Shown here: positions 8,360 through 17,800 of the stretch, in pieces
How the letters are laid out: every line of letters begins with the position of its first letter
Numbering within the stretch: position 1 is the stretch's first letter
Origin: DASUPK01 sp963743575
GTDB taxonomy: Bacteria; Actinomycetota; Thermoleophilia; Solirubrobacterales; 70-9
Reading direction: 5' to 3'
Assembly: GCA_963743575.1 (NCBI GenBank)
Contig: CAVUQC010000004.1
Span: forward strand, 434,001-498,000
Length of the DNA stretch: 64,000 bases
Notes under the pieces: generated by a model
Database searches by the model: none
Seen by the model: the letters and a program-made list of their open reading frames with translations, nothing else
What the model was told of the DNA's origin: nothing
Made by a program: the position numbers and the translations under genes

Positions 8360-9748
8360 CTAGGAGCCGCTGACGTCCGAGGCGAACGCCTCGAAGGCGG
8401 CCACGTAGCGATCGATGTGCTCCTGCTCGTGGGCGATTGAGAGTGTCCATTCCTCCTCGACGCCCGGTGTCATGAAGATGCCGTGATTCATGTGATAGAG
8501 CCAGGCGAGGGTGGAGAGCTCGCCGTCGACCTTGGTCAGGTAGTCGCGGTACTCGTAGATCGGCTCGGGAGCGAAGATCACGCAGCCCTTGGCGCCCAGA
8601 CCCTGCGTGTAGGCCGGGAGGCCGTACTTCTCGATGACCTCGTCGCAACGCGCCTTGAGCGCCTCGTTCGTCGCCTCCAGCTTCTCGTAGGCGTCCGGGG
8701 TGAGGACCTGGGTCAGGGTGGCCTCCGCCGCCGCCATCACCAGCGGGTTCCCGTTGAACGTGCCGATCTGGTGGACCTTGTCGGACGCGACCACCTCGCC
8801 GAGCTCCTCGGTCATCCCGATCGCTCCGCCGGGGTAACCGCCGCAGATCGCCTTGGCCAGGCAGATCATGTCGGGCGTGATGCCGAAGCGCTGGGTGGCG
8901 CCGCCATAGGAGATCGTGGCGCCGGTCTTCACCTCGTCGAAGATCAGCTTCGCGCCGTGCTCGTCGCAGAGCTCGCGGACCCGCTCCAGGTAGCCGTCCT
9001 TCGGCGGGATGATGTTGATGTTCATCATCGCCGGCTCGATGATCATCCCGGCGATCTGACCCTCGTGCTTTTTGAAGATCGCCTCGAGGATCTCGGGGTC
9101 GTTGAACGGAACCGGCACAGTCAGATCGACGACCGCCCGCGGATAGCCGCTTCCGAAGGGGATTGCGTTCGGGCTCTCTCGCGGGCCGAGCTCGTCGAGG
9201 TCGGGGTAGCAGGAGACCATCACCGCGTCATGGTGGCCGTCATAGGAGCCCTCGACTTTGATGATCAGGTCGCGCTCGGTGGCGCCGCGGGCGAGGTGGA
9301 TCGCGGACATCGTCGACTCGGTGCCGGAGTTGGAGAAGCGCCACATCGGCAGGCCGAAGCGCTCGACCAGGTTCTCGGCCGAGACGATCGAGCCGTTCGT
9401 GGGCGCGGCGAAGTGGGTGCCCTCGTCATGGCGGGCCTTGACCGCCTCGCCGATCACCGGGTTGGCGTGGCCGACGCACATCACGCCGAAGCCGTTGTGG
9501 AAGTCGACGTACTCCGAGCCGTCGACGTCCCAGACGAGCGCGCCCTTGCCGCGGTCTATGTAGACGGGCCACGGGTCGTTGAGCTGGAAGGAAGACGGGA
9601 CACCGCCCGGCATAACCTTGCGAGCGCGGTCGAAGTATTCCGCCGAGGTGGGCGTGTGCTCACGGAAGCGAGCCATCTGCTCCTCCGTGAGCTTGTTGAT
9701 CGTCTTGCGGTCGATCGTCGTCTCGGCTGCGGTTCCTCGCTGTGCCAT
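8360..9748 (-). CDS. Class III PLP aminotransferase, glutamate-1-semialdehyde aminomutase-like
   Basis: The 462-aa enzyme belongs to aminotransferase fold type I, class III. The PLP region reads FDEVKTG, with the Schiff-base lysine expected in LAKAICGGYPGG (about residue 300). SNSGTEST binds the cofactor phosphate, and GTFNGNPL is the usual class signature. Sequence style is that of HemL relatives (ARKVMPGGVPSS near the N terminus), but the N-terminal extension and operon context argue against a role in haem synthesis. The start overlaps the MFS stop by one base (TGATG), so translation is coupled. The substrate is unknown; it probably acts on the compound handled by the upstream ligase and transporter. 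Confidence 0.85.
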   Translation of the reverse strand: MAQRGTAAETTIDRKTINKLTEEQMARFREHTPTSAEYFDRARKVMPGGVPSSFQLNDPWPVYIDRGKGALVWDVDGSEYVDFHNGFGVMCVGHANPVIGEAVKARHDEGTHFAAPTNGSIVSAENLVERFGLPMWRFSNSGTESTMSAIHLARGATERDLIIKVEGSYDGHHDAVMVSCYPDLDELGPRESPNAIPFGSGYPRAVVDLTVPVPFNDPEILEAIFKKHEGQIAGMIIEPAMMNINIIPPKDGYLERVRELCDEHGAKLIFDEVKTGATISYGGATQRFGITPDMICLAKAICGGYPGGAIGMTEELGEVVASDKVHQIGTFNGNPLVMAAAEATLTQVLTPDAYEKLEATNEALKARCDEVIEKYGLPAYTQGLGAKGCVIFAPEPIYEYRDYLTKVDGELSTLAWLYHMNHGIFMTPGVEEEWTLSIAHEQEHIDRYVAAFEAFASDVSGS

Positions 9749-10953
9749 CAGGCCCGCAGCGTATCGGGGAGCGGCTCCGGGACCGGATGACGTGACATCG
9801 AAAGTGCGGAGGCGGCGCACGCCAAAGCGGCGCACGCAGCCACGTAGAACGCGGCGCTGTAGCCACCGATCGCTGCCGCGGCGCCCACCAGGGGCGATCC
9901 GATCAGCATGCCGAGGTCGAAGTTCGCCGTGAACGTCCCCATCGCAACCCCGCGGCGCTCCGGCCCCACCCGGTTGATAGCGAGCAGGGAGAGGGACGGG
10001 AAGAGGAGAGAGAACGCCGCGCCCATGCCGATTGCTCCGAAGATCACCACCAGCAGGTCGTCGGCCGCGCCCAGCAGGACGAGGCCGACCGTCTCGACCA
10101 GCGCGGCGGCCACCGCACAACGAGCGGCGCCGATCCGGTCCGGCAGGCCCCCCGCGACGAGACGGGTCGCGACCACGGTCGCGGCGAAGACGCTGAACAC
10201 CGCCGGCCCATGCCCGATGCCGCGCTCGTCGAGGCTCAGGACGATGAAGGCGGAGACCGCCGCAAAGCCGAACACGCTGAGAGCGAAGGTGACGCCTGGG
10301 CCCAGCGCTTCGCGGGAGATGAAGGGGCCGCGATCGACGCCCTCATCCGGCTCGTAGTCCTCGGGCAGCCGCGACGCGACGACCGCACCGAGCAGGGGGG
10401 CTCCGGCGGCGAACGCCCAGACCAGATCAAAGCCCCCGGCGTGCTGCAGCAGCACGCCGATCGGCGGGCCGAGCGTCAGGCCCGTCCAGATCGCCAGGCC
10501 GTAGAGGCCGATCATCCGTCCCCGCCGCTCCTCCGGCGCCATGTCGACGTTCCAGGCGGAGCCCGCGGTGAAGACGGTTCCCTCGCCGGCGCCGAGGAAG
10601 AAGCGGGCGATGATCAGCCCGGGGATGCCGGCCGGGATGAAGTAGAGGAACCCGGCCGTGGCGGCGAGCAGGGCGCCCACGATCACTGTGGGCTTGCGGC
10701 CCCGGCGATCGGCCAGGTTGCCCGCGATCGGGCGGCAGATGATTCCTGTGAGAGCGAAGGCGCCGCTCACGATCCCGACCTCGAGGTCGGAGCCGTGCAG
10801 GTTGTCCTTGACGTAGTGAGGGAGGACGGCGAGCGTCGCTCCCACGGCGAGCAGGCCGAGGTTGGTGACGATGAAGATTCCGGCGAAGGCCGCCCATTCG
10901 CCGGCCCAGCGCGCCCAGAGGCGGGGGACGGCGGTGGAGCGCCACTCACTCAT
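9748..10953 (-). CDS. MFS transporter
   Basis: The 401-aa membrane protein has about 12 hydrophobic segments. The MFS loop 2-3 signature is visible as GNLADRRGRKPTV near residue 75, with ARFFLGAGEGTVFTAGSAW in TM4. It is typical of drug/metabolite H+ antiporters of about 400 aa. The start overlaps the acyl-CoA ligase stop by four bases (ATGA) and its stop overlaps the aminotransferase start, so it is the third gene of a four-gene operon. It probably moves the operon's substrate or product across the cytoplasmic membrane; direction is not predictable. Confidence 0.88.
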   Translation of the reverse strand: MSEWRSTAVPRLWARWAGEWAAFAGIFIVTNLGLLAVGATLAVLPHYVKDNLHGSDLEVGIVSGAFALTGIICRPIAGNLADRRGRKPTVIVGALLAATAGFLYFIPAGIPGLIIARFFLGAGEGTVFTAGSAWNVDMAPEERRGRMIGLYGLAIWTGLTLGPPIGVLLQHAGGFDLVWAFAAGAPLLGAVVASRLPEDYEPDEGVDRGPFISREALGPGVTFALSVFGFAAVSAFIVLSLDERGIGHGPAVFSVFAATVVATRLVAGGLPDRIGAARCAVAAALVETVGLVLLGAADDLLVVIFGAIGMGAAFSLLFPSLSLLAINRVGPERRGVAMGTFTANFDLGMLIGSPLVGAAAAIGGYSAAFYVAACAALACAASALSMSRHPVPEPLPDTLRA

Positions 10954-12389
10954 CTCAGCTCGGCGCGGCGGATCTTCCCGCTCGGCGTCTTCGGCAACTC
11001 TTCGGTGAACTCGATGATCCGGGGGTACTTGTACGGCGCCGTGACGGACCTGACGTGTTCCTGAAGCTCTGAGGCGAGCTCGTCCGAGGGCTCACCGTCC
11101 GCCAGCACGACGATCGCGCGGACGACCGAACCCCGCTCTTCGTCCGGGGCGGGGACGGCGGCCGCCTCGGCGACCGCGGGATGCGAGACCAGGGCGGACT
11201 CGACCTCGAACGGCCCGACTCGGTAGCCGGCGGTGATGATGATGTCGTCGTCGCGGCCTTCGAACCAGAGGTAGCCGTCGTCGTCCTTGCGGACCTGGTC
11301 ACCGGTCGGCCACCACTCCCCGTCGAAGGGCGGCTCGCCGATGTAGTGGCTGAAGAAGCTCGGGACGGAGTCCGGCCGCACCTGGAGCTCGCCGTTGATC
11401 ACCTTCGTCTCGATCCCCGGAAGGGGTCGGCCCATCGAGCCATCCCGGGCCGGATCGTCCTCGTCGGGGCGCATCCCGGTGACCGGGCCGGTCTCGGTCT
11501 GGCCGTAGCCGTCGCCGATCCCCATTCCAAGGCGCGCCCGGAAGAGGCGGATCACCTCAGGATTCAGCGGTTCGCCCGCCGAGATCATCCGGCGTAGCGA
11601 CGGGATCTGCCGCAGCTCGGCTCGCTTGGCCAGGATGCGGTACTCCGTCGGCGCCTGGCAGAGGACGTTGACGCCCTCCCGTTCGATCACGTCGAGGCGC
11701 TCCGCCGGATCGAAGCGGGCGTCATGGATCAGGGCGGCGGCTCCGACCAGCCACGGCGCGATGAAGGCGTTGCGCGTCGACTTCGACCACCCCGGCGCCG
11801 CCGTGCACCAGGCGAGCTCTCCGCTCCTCGCGCCCACCCAGTGTTCCGCCTGCAGGCGCTGGCCGACCAGGTAGCGCTGCGGGTAGACGACTCCCTTCGG
11901 GTCCCCGGTGGTGCCCGAGGTGAAGATGATCACGGCCGGGTCGTCTGGATCCAGATGCGCCGGCTCGACCGGGGTCTCCTGGGGGAGGTCCTCGTCGAGG
12001 GCCTCGGCGAACTCGGCCAGCGTCATCACGGCGACGTCGTCAGGGAGCTCGCCCAGCAGGTCCTCCTGTCCGATGCAGAGGGCCGGGTTCGCGGCGCTCA
12101 CCCGGACCTCGAGATCCTTGCGGCGAAGCTGTGGATTGCAGGGCATCGCGACTGCTCCCATTCGGAAGCAGGCGAGCATGGCCAGCACCCACTCGATCCG
12201 GCTGCCGACGAGGGTCATCACCGCGTCGCCCTGCTTGACGCCGCGGGCCGCCATCGCGCCCGAGAGCCCGGCGCTCCGGGCGATCAGTTCCCCGAAGTGC
12301 CATTCGCGGCGGCGGCCCTCGGCGTCGATGGCCACGATCCCCAGACGCGAGGCCTTGGAGCGCTCCATGACGTCCTCGATGAAGTTCAT
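10950..12389 (-). CDS. AMP-dependent acyl-CoA synthetase/ligase
   Basis: This 479-aa adenylate-forming enzyme activates a carboxylic acid as acyl-AMP and then acyl-CoA. The A3 motif is IIFTSGTTGDPKG (about 150-162), A5 is DGYGQTETG, A7 is PTGDQVRKDDDGYLWFEGR, and the C-terminal lysine is in TPSGKIRR. It is somewhat shorter than acetyl-CoA synthetase (about 650 aa) and resembles medium-chain or aromatic acid ligases. It follows an NTF2-like gene by 12 bases and is coupled to the MFS gene. The substrate is not known. Confidence 0.9.
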   Translation of the reverse strand: MNFIEDVMERSKASRLGIVAIDAEGRRREWHFGELIARSAGLSGAMAARGVKQGDAVMTLVGSRIEWVLAMLACFRMGAVAMPCNPQLRRKDLEVRVSAANPALCIGQEDLLGELPDDVAVMTLAEFAEALDEDLPQETPVEPAHLDPDDPAVIIFTSGTTGDPKGVVYPQRYLVGQRLQAEHWVGARSGELAWCTAAPGWSKSTRNAFIAPWLVGAAALIHDARFDPAERLDVIEREGVNVLCQAPTEYRILAKRAELRQIPSLRRMISAGEPLNPEVIRLFRARLGMGIGDGYGQTETGPVTGMRPDEDDPARDGSMGRPLPGIETKVINGELQVRPDSVPSFFSHYIGEPPFDGEWWPTGDQVRKDDDGYLWFEGRDDDIIITAGYRVGPFEVESALVSHPAVAEAAAVPAPDEERGSVVRAIVVLADGEPSDELASELQEHVRSVTAPYKYPRIIEFTEELPKTPSGKIRRAELR

Positions 12390-12401
12390 CTCGTGCGCGC
12401 C

Positions 12402-12941
12402 CTAGGAGCGGCGGCTCTTCAGGCCGAGCAGCGCGGGGCCGGAGGCGGCGGTCCGGCGCATGAAGAAGGTGAGAGGCGCCGACGCCACGCGCAGGATTGC
12501 GGCGCGCCCGGCTCCGCCTCGCCGTCGTCCGAGCTTCGGGCCGGTCGCGCTCATGAACGCGGCCACACCCTTGAACGGCCGGAAGAGGACCGTGATCTCC
12601 TTCACCCGGCCCTGCTCGTCAAAGCGAAGAAAGTCGACGCCCTCGAGCTCGGTCCCGTCGATCTCGGCACGGAAATGAAGGATGTGAGGGTCGCCCGGGA
12701 TCTCGTCGAGATATTCGAGCGGCGTGAGGACCTCGATCAGCACGGCGAACAGATCGCTTGCCTCGTCGATGCCCGTGAACGGCTTGTCGAAGATCGGTGA
12801 CCACAGGACCACATCCGGTGCCAGCGCCGCGACGACGGCGTCGAGGTCGCGCGCCTCCATCGCGGCTCGCAGCGGGGTGGGTGCTGGAGAGGCGCTCACG
12901 GCGGGATCATCCTCCATTCGGCTGGGGCCCGTCTGGCCCAC
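12402..12941 (-). CDS. SnoaL/NTF2-like protein
   Basis: The 179-aa protein has an NTF2-like alpha+beta cone (about residues 22-135): PTPLRAAMEARDLDAVVAAL, then DVVLWSP and LEGVDFLRFDEQGRVKEITV. A basic C-terminal tail follows. The family includes isomerases, cyclases and small-molecule binding proteins, so no reaction can be assigned. The GTG start at 12941 lies seven bases after TAGACT on the minus strand, supporting a leaderless mRNA. ATG 12917 is the alternative. It is the first gene of the operon with the ligase, transporter and aminotransferase, and its promoter overlaps that of the divergent STAND regulator. Confidence 0.78.
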   Translation of the reverse strand: MGQTGPSRMEDDPAVSASPAPTPLRAAMEARDLDAVVAALAPDVVLWSPIFDKPFTGIDEASDLFAVLIEVLTPLEYLDEIPGDPHILHFRAEIDGTELEGVDFLRFDEQGRVKEITVLFRPFKGVAAFMSATGPKLGRRRGGAGRAAILRVASAPLTFFMRRTAASGPALLGLKSRRS

Positions 12942-12948
12942 TGAGGCG

Positions 12949-12958
12949 AGTCTATGAT
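12949..12958. promoter_or_regulatory. Bidirectional promoter with overlapping -10 elements
   Basis: TATGAT on the plus strand (12953-12958) and TAGACT on the minus strand (12954-12949) share two bases. The minus element is seven bases from the GTG of the NTF2-like gene. The plus element is six bases from an ACG codon that begins the coherent part of the STAND regulator. A single polymerase footprint could therefore fire in either direction. Confidence 0.55.
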
Positions 12959-12964
12959 CGCCTG

Positions 12965-15900
12965 ACGGCGACTCGACTCGATAGCAGTTCTCGTCCGACT
13001 CAAGGAGGAGTCACCCGCACCAGGCTCATCGCCAGGCTCGGCGACGCCCTTGAGTCCGGAAGCGTGCTGCTCACGGCTGGTCCGGGCTACGGAAAGACCA
13101 CAGTCCTCGAGCAGGCTCTCAGCGACCGGGCGAGAACGGTCGCCTGGATCGCCTGTTCGGCGACCGAGCGAGCCGCCGGCCGCCTGCTGACCGGGATTCT
13201 CGATGCCATCTCTGCGGTGGCGCCCGGGGCGTCGGACGCGCTGTCGGAGCGTCTTGCCGTCGCCCCCGAGCAGGTTGACCCGCTTGCCGCGATCCGTGTC
13301 TTGCTTGCGGACTTTTCACGCCTGCTCGTCGAGCCCCTCCACCTGGTCTTCGATGACGCCGAGCATCTGAACGGAGCCGATGAATCGCTGCGGCTTCTCA
13401 GCGAGCTGCTCAGATCCGAGGCCGGCTCCCTGCATGTCGCGATCGCGAGTCGCCGCCCCCTGGATCTTCGGGTCGGGAAGCCACGGGCAAACGGCCGACT
13501 GATCGAGTTCACCGCGACCGACCTTGCGTTCGACGCAGAGGAATGCGCCTCACTGCTGCGCCTCCGTGGTGGCCGCGACCCGTCGCCCCAGGAGATCGGG
13601 GACGTGATGGAGGCGACGGAGGGTTGGCCGCTCGGAATCGCCCTGGCGGCCGTGCGTCCCACCACCGGACCCGCCGGCCTCCGCGAATTGCGCTCGGCTC
13701 CTGAGGTGCGATCTTTCCTCTCCGAGGAACTGCTCGACGTACTCGATCCAGATCTTCGCGAGGCCGCGATCTCGTCGAGCGTCACGCGGGTCGTCACCCC
13801 ACAGGTGGCTCGGGCGCTCGACCTGCCCGAGGACATAGGTGAGCGGATAGGGCGCACCGGGATGCTGGTCAGAACTGCCGACGGCGGAGAGGGATTCACC
13901 TACCACCCGCTGCTCAGGGAGGTCCTGCTTGAACTTCTCAGTGCAGAGCGCGGCGAGGAAGAGATCCGGCGCCTTCACCGGCTCGTCGCACGGGCGGTGG
14001 GGGAGTCCGGCGATTCGGTTGCCTCGATCGAGCACTGGCTCGAAGCTCGCGATTGGCCGGAGGCGGTTGCCTCGATCGAGCTGGAGGGCCCGGGCCTCGC
14101 ACGAAGCTCGCCCACCCTCGTCAGAGGCTGGCTCTCCCGCCTGCCCGCCAACGCGCGCGCTCGGCCCACGATCCGCTCGCTCGAAGGACAGCTCGAGGCG
14201 GGTGCCGGCGATCACCCGCGCGCTGCGGACATTCTGCGAGAGGCCGTCGCCGGGTTTCAAGACCAACCAAATCCGGCGGCCGAGTGGTTCGCGCGTTTCG
14301 CGCTTGCCGACTCCCTGATGGCGATCGGCGGGTTCGACGAGGCCGGCGAGCTCGCGCGAGGCTGGGACGATCCGTCCGCGGCCGCCGCCGGCATCTTGGC
14401 GCCTGCAACGGCCGTGTACATCTCGATCGGCTTGGCCATGATCGGCCGGTTCGAAGAGTCGGACGCTCTCGCGGCTCAGGCGTTTCGCCATCCAGATGCG
14501 AGCGTGCTTGGTCCCGCTGAGGCGCTCCGGCAGGCCTTCCGCGATACCCCTCAGGGACACCTCGACAAGACACTCTCCGGCATGCAGGCAGCGGTCGAGG
14601 ACCTGGAGCGCTTCGACCCGTTCAATCGGCGTCTGTACTTCCTGGTCGTCCTGGCCCAGATGTACGCCGAGCGTGGGCGTACCGACGAGGCCCTGGAGAC
14701 CTGGATGCGCGTGCGCAAGGACGCCGGCGGGGGCAGTGGACCGTTCCTTGCTGACACCACGTATGCGTGGCGCGCGGAGCTCCTGGCGCAGGATGGGCAG
14801 TTGGCGGAGGCCGAGGCCGAGCTCGCGCACTACCAGGGGCAGGAGACGAGCTGGCGGACTCTCATCGGCGATCTGGCCAGGACATCGGTAGCGTCGCTGC
14901 GGGGAGATGAGGCGGAGACGGTGGCCTGGGCCGAGACCACCCTGAGCACCGCGGCCGAGGGTCCAGTCATATTCGTCCACCGGGCTGTCGCCGACCTGAT
15001 CCCCAGCCTGGCGAGGGTGGGAAGGCGTGATCTTGCCTTTGAGGTTCTCGACAGCACCTTCGAGCTCATCGATCAGACCTACGCCGGAGGGCTGGGCCGG
15101 TTCCCAAGGGCCCGACTGATCGCCCTGCGTGCGTGGCTGCGCAATATGGAGGGCGACACGGACCGAGGGGACGCCGATCTGCAGCTCCTGTGGGCGCAGG
15201 AGGGCGAGACGCTGCCGAACACCCTGAGGCGCGAGTGGGCACGGCTCGAGCAGATCGTTTGGGACGCCCTCGAGCGCGGCGCAATCGAACCTGATCGGGC
15301 CGTGACGGCCCTTGTGCGGGCATTCCCCGAGGGCCTGCAGCTCGTTTCTTTTTTGGAGCATCCAGTGCCCGAAGTGCGCCGAGGAATGCTGGAGCCTGCA
15401 ACCAAGTCGGGAGATCCGCGCGCGCTCGGGCATCTGGCAAAGCTCGCCGAGGACCCTGACCCCGATCTGGCCGGTGCCGCGTCGCGCGCGACCAGCCGGC
15501 TCGCTGGCGTCCTACCGCCCCTTCGCTTCGAGCTCCTGGGGCGGTTCGCAGTCCGACGCGGGTCATGGCAGGCAGGCGAGGCCTGGGCCCGGCCCGTGGA
15601 TGCGCGACTCGTGCGGTTCCTGCTCGTCAACCTGGACAAGCCCGTGCCGGAGGACGCTGTCTTCGAGGCGCTCTGGCCCGACCTCGAGGTGGACGGCGCT
15701 CGCAAGAGCATGCTGGTCGCGATCTCGAGAGCTCGCCGCGTGCTGGATCCGCCGGGAAGCGAGCGCAGCGTGATCGAGAGCGTCGAGCGCACGTACCGGC
15801 TCGTTTTGGATCAGCGTGACCGGGTGGATGCAGAGGAGTTCCTCGCCGCCGCGGCAGCTGCGCTTGACGAGACCGGGGAGGAGCGGAGATCGCTGCTCGA

Positions 15901-16267
15901 ACACGCGCGCTCCCTATGGGGAGGCGAGCCGCTGCCCGAGGAGCGCTACTCGGACTGGACCACCGGGTATCGCGAGCGTCTTGTCGATCGTCATACGGGC
16001 GTTCTCTCGGGGCTCGTCGAAGTGCATGAGGCTGTGGGTGACCACGCTGAGGCGGCGGACGTCGCCCGAGAGCTGGTCGATCTGGACGGATTGAATGAGG
16101 GCGGCCACCGGGCGCTAATCACCGCGTACGCGCGCGCGGGGCGCACAGGTCAGGCCCTGCGCCAATACCTCGAGTGCCGCCGTGCTCTGGTGGATGAACT
16201 CGGTGTGGAGCCATCCGAAGCGACCTCGCGGCTGCAGGCACGGATCCTTGCCGGCGAGCAAGTCTGA
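12965..16267 (+). CDS. STAND-type ATPase regulator with C-terminal SARP/BTAD domain
   Basis: The product is about 1100 aa, a large cytosolic transcriptional regulator. The N-terminal NTPase has Walker A GPGYGKTT (about 39-46), Walker B LVFDDAEHL and MalT-like TEGWPLGIALAA. A long helical TPR-like middle follows. The last 250 residues form an OmpR/SARP winged helix (LRFELLGRFAVRRGSW, LVRFLLVNLDKPVPEDAVFEALWP) and a bacterial transcriptional activator domain ending in ALRQYLECRRALVDELGVEPS. The domain order is reversed compared with AfsR. No ATG, GTG or TTG exists in frame between 12881 and the Walker A motif. GTG 12881 would lie upstream of the promoter and inside the antisense gene. I therefore mark ACG 12965, six bases after TATGAT, as the likely start; this is an inference. 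A decayed paralogue lies at 46202. Confidence 0.85.
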   Translation, partial: TATRLDSSSRPTQGGVTRTRLIARLGDALESGSVLLTAGPGYGKTTVLEQALSDRARTVAWIACSATERAAGRLLTGILDAISAVAPGASDALSERLAVAPEQVDPLAAIRVLLADFSRLLVEPLHLVFDDAEHLNGADESLRLLSELLRSEAGSLHVAIASRRPLDLRVGKPRANGRLIEFTATDLAFDAEECASLLRLRGGRDPSPQEIGDVMEATEGWPLGIALAAVRPTTGPAGLRELRSAPEVRSFLSEELLDVLDPDLREAAISSSVTRVVTPQVARALDLPEDIGERIGRTGMLVRTADGGEGFTYHPLLREVLLELLSAERGEEEIRRLHRLVARAVGESGDSVASIEHWLEARDWPEAVASIELEGPGLARSSPTLVRGWLSRLPANARARPTIRSLEGQLEAGAGDHPRAADILREAVAGFQDQPNPAAEWFARFALADSLMAIGGFDEAGELARGWDDPSAAAAGILAPATAVYISIGLAMIGRFEESDALAAQAFRHPDASVLGPAEALRQAFRDTPQGHLDKTLSGMQAAVEDLERFDPFNRRLYFLVVLAQMYAERGRTDEALETWMRVRKDAGGGSGPFLADTTYAWRAELLAQDGQLAEAEAELAHYQGQETSWRTLIGDLARTSVASLRGDEAETVAWAETTLSTAAEGPVIFVHRAVADLIPSLARVGRRDLAFEVLDSTFELIDQTYAGGLGRFPRARLIALRAWLRNMEGDTDRGDADLQLLWAQEGETLPNTLRREWARLEQIVWDALERGAIEPDRAVTALVRAFPEGLQLVSFLEHPVPEVRRGMLEPATKSGDPRALGHLAKLAEDPDPDLAGAASRATSRLAGVLPPLRFELLGRFAVRRGSWQAGEAWARPVDARLVRFLLVNLDKPVPEDAVFEALWPDLEVDGARKSMLVAISRARRVLDPPGSERSVIESVERTYRLVLDQRDRVDAEEFLAAAAAALDETGEERRSLLEHARSLWGGEPLPEERYSDWTTGYRERLVDRHTGVLSGLVEVHEAVGDHAEAADVARELVDLDGLNEGGHRALITAYARAGRTGQALRQYLECRRALVDELGVEPSEATSRLQARILAGEQV

Positions 16268-16324
16268 ACGCCCAGCCGCAGCCGCGATAAGCGGGGGATA
16301 AGCGCCCGTCCGTACGGTCGCCGC

Positions 16325-17800
16325 ATCTCGGTCAGCGGTCCCCTGAAACAAGCTCTCGCCGTATTAGTCGCAGCGCTCGCCGTGCTTGGGATCGCAGCAC
16401 CCGCGCAGGGCGCATCCGGCGCCTGGGATCGCGCCTGGGGGGATGACGTGAACGGCGGCGGCGCGTTCGGCATCTGCACGACAGCCGCGACCTGCCAGAC
16501 CGGGCTGAACAGCCACCGCTTCGGTGGCGACATGTGGAACCCCTCAGGAGGCGCCGTCGATTCGGCCGGCAACCTCTACGTCGCGGATTCCGGCTTCAAC
16601 CGGATCCAGAAGTTCGACTCGGCGGGCAATTTCCAGCGCACCTGGGGCGGAGGGGTGGATGGCGGCACAGGTCTCGAGGTCTGCACCGTGGCGGCGCATT
16701 GTGCGGGCGGCTCTCCCGGGGGCACGCGCGGCGAGATGTTCCAGCCGGGTGGCGTTGCCATCGACTCGGGCGGCAACGTCTACGTCACCGATTTCGGCAA
16801 TCACAGGATTGAGAAGTTCAGCGCGTCGGGGGTCTTCGAGCGGACCTGGGGCAAGGGAGTGGACATGACGACCGGAGGGAACCTGTGCACACTGGCCTCC
16901 GGCGACGACTGCCAGGCCGGCACCGCGGGTGGCCTCGGCGGTGAGATGGACAGCCCCTTTGGCATCGCCACGGATTCGAGCGGCAATGTCTACGTCGGTG
17001 ATGGCGGGAACAACCGGATCCAGGTATTCGACACGGCCGGCACCTTCGAACGCGCCTGGGGCAAGGATGTCGCGGCATCCGGTCCCGGCAACACCGGCAC
17101 AGGATTCGAGGTCTGCAACCCGGCGAACGGCGATGTCTGTCAGGCCGGCACCAGCACAACGGCCAAGGGCGGCGAGATGCACACACCCGAGGGTGTCGCC
17201 ACGGACGGGACTGGCAACGTCTACGTCGCCGACGCTCTCAACGATCGGATTCAGGTCTTCAGCTCGTCGGGTTCGTTCAACCGCGCCTGGGGAGTTGGCG
17301 TCAATGGTGGCGCAGCTTTCGGGGTCTGCATGGTCGCGGCGAATTGCGCGATCGGGTCGAGCGGCGGTCTGGGCGGGGAGATGTTCTTCCCGATCGCGGT
17401 CACTGCCGATTCGAGCGGCAATGTCTACGTCGCCGACTACGCCAATGACCGGATCCAGAGGTTCAGCTCGGCGGGCACCTGGGATCGAGCCTGGGGCAAG
17501 GGCGTCAACGGTGGAAGCGCATTTGGCGTGTGCACCGTCGCGGCGACCTGCCAGGTTGGGACCAGTGGTGCCCTCGGAGGCGAGATGAACACCCCGGCGG
17601 GCGTCGCCACCGACTCGGCCGGAGACCTCTACGTCGCCGACTACGAGAACAACCGAATCCAGAAGTTCGTGGACCCACCCCCGCCTCCGGTCGTCACCCC
17701 GAGCCCGGGTCCCAGCCCCGCCCCCGCGGCGAAGAAGAAGTGCAAGAAGGCGAAGAAGAGGGCGGCGGCCGCCAAGAAATGCAAGAAGCACAAGAGGTGA
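16325..17800 (+). CDS. Secreted six-bladed NHL-repeat protein with Lys/Cys tail
   Basis: The protein is about 491 aa. Six NHL blades carry the core NLYVADSGFNRIQKF or variants (YVTDFGNHRIEKF, YVGDGGNNRIQVF, YVADALNDRIQVF, YVADYANDRIQRF, YVADYENNRIQKF). Most repeats also hold a pair of cysteines, such as CTTAATC. A Pro-rich linker leads to the tail KKCKKAKKRAAAAKKCKK. The N terminus is a clear signal peptide (K, then ALAVLVAALAVLGIAAPAQGA), but it lies upstream of the first GTG (16382). In-frame candidates are ATC 16325, six bases after TACGGT, and CTG 16343; I favour ATC. Such propellers bind proteins or ligands outside the cell. Its stop overlaps the next gene by four bases. Confidence 0.82.
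   Translation: MSVSGPLKQALAVLVAALAVLGIAAPAQGASGAWDRAWGDDVNGGGAFGICTTAATCQTGLNSHRFGGDMWNPSGGAVDSAGNLYVADSGFNRIQKFDSAGNFQRTWGGGVDGGTGLEVCTVAAHCAGGSPGGTRGEMFQPGGVAIDSGGNVYVTDFGNHRIEKFSASGVFERTWGKGVDMTTGGNLCTLASGDDCQAGTAGGLGGEMDSPFGIATDSSGNVYVGDGGNNRIQVFDTAGTFERAWGKDVAASGPGNTGTGFEVCNPANGDVCQAGTSTTAKGGEMHTPEGVATDGTGNVYVADALNDRIQVFSSSGSFNRAWGVGVNGGAAFGVCMVAANCAIGSSGGLGGEMFFPIAVTADSSGNVYVADYANDRIQRFSSAGTWDRAWGKGVNGGSAFGVCTVAATCQVGTSGALGGEMNTPAGVATDSAGDLYVADYENNRIQKFVDPPPPPVVTPSPGPSPAPAAKKKCKKAKKRAAAAKKCKKHKR

Noticed and set aside
8360..9748. hemL for tetrapyrrole synthesis
   Set aside because: The fold is right, but the operon with a ligase and MFS transporter and the divergent N terminus do not fit haem synthesis.
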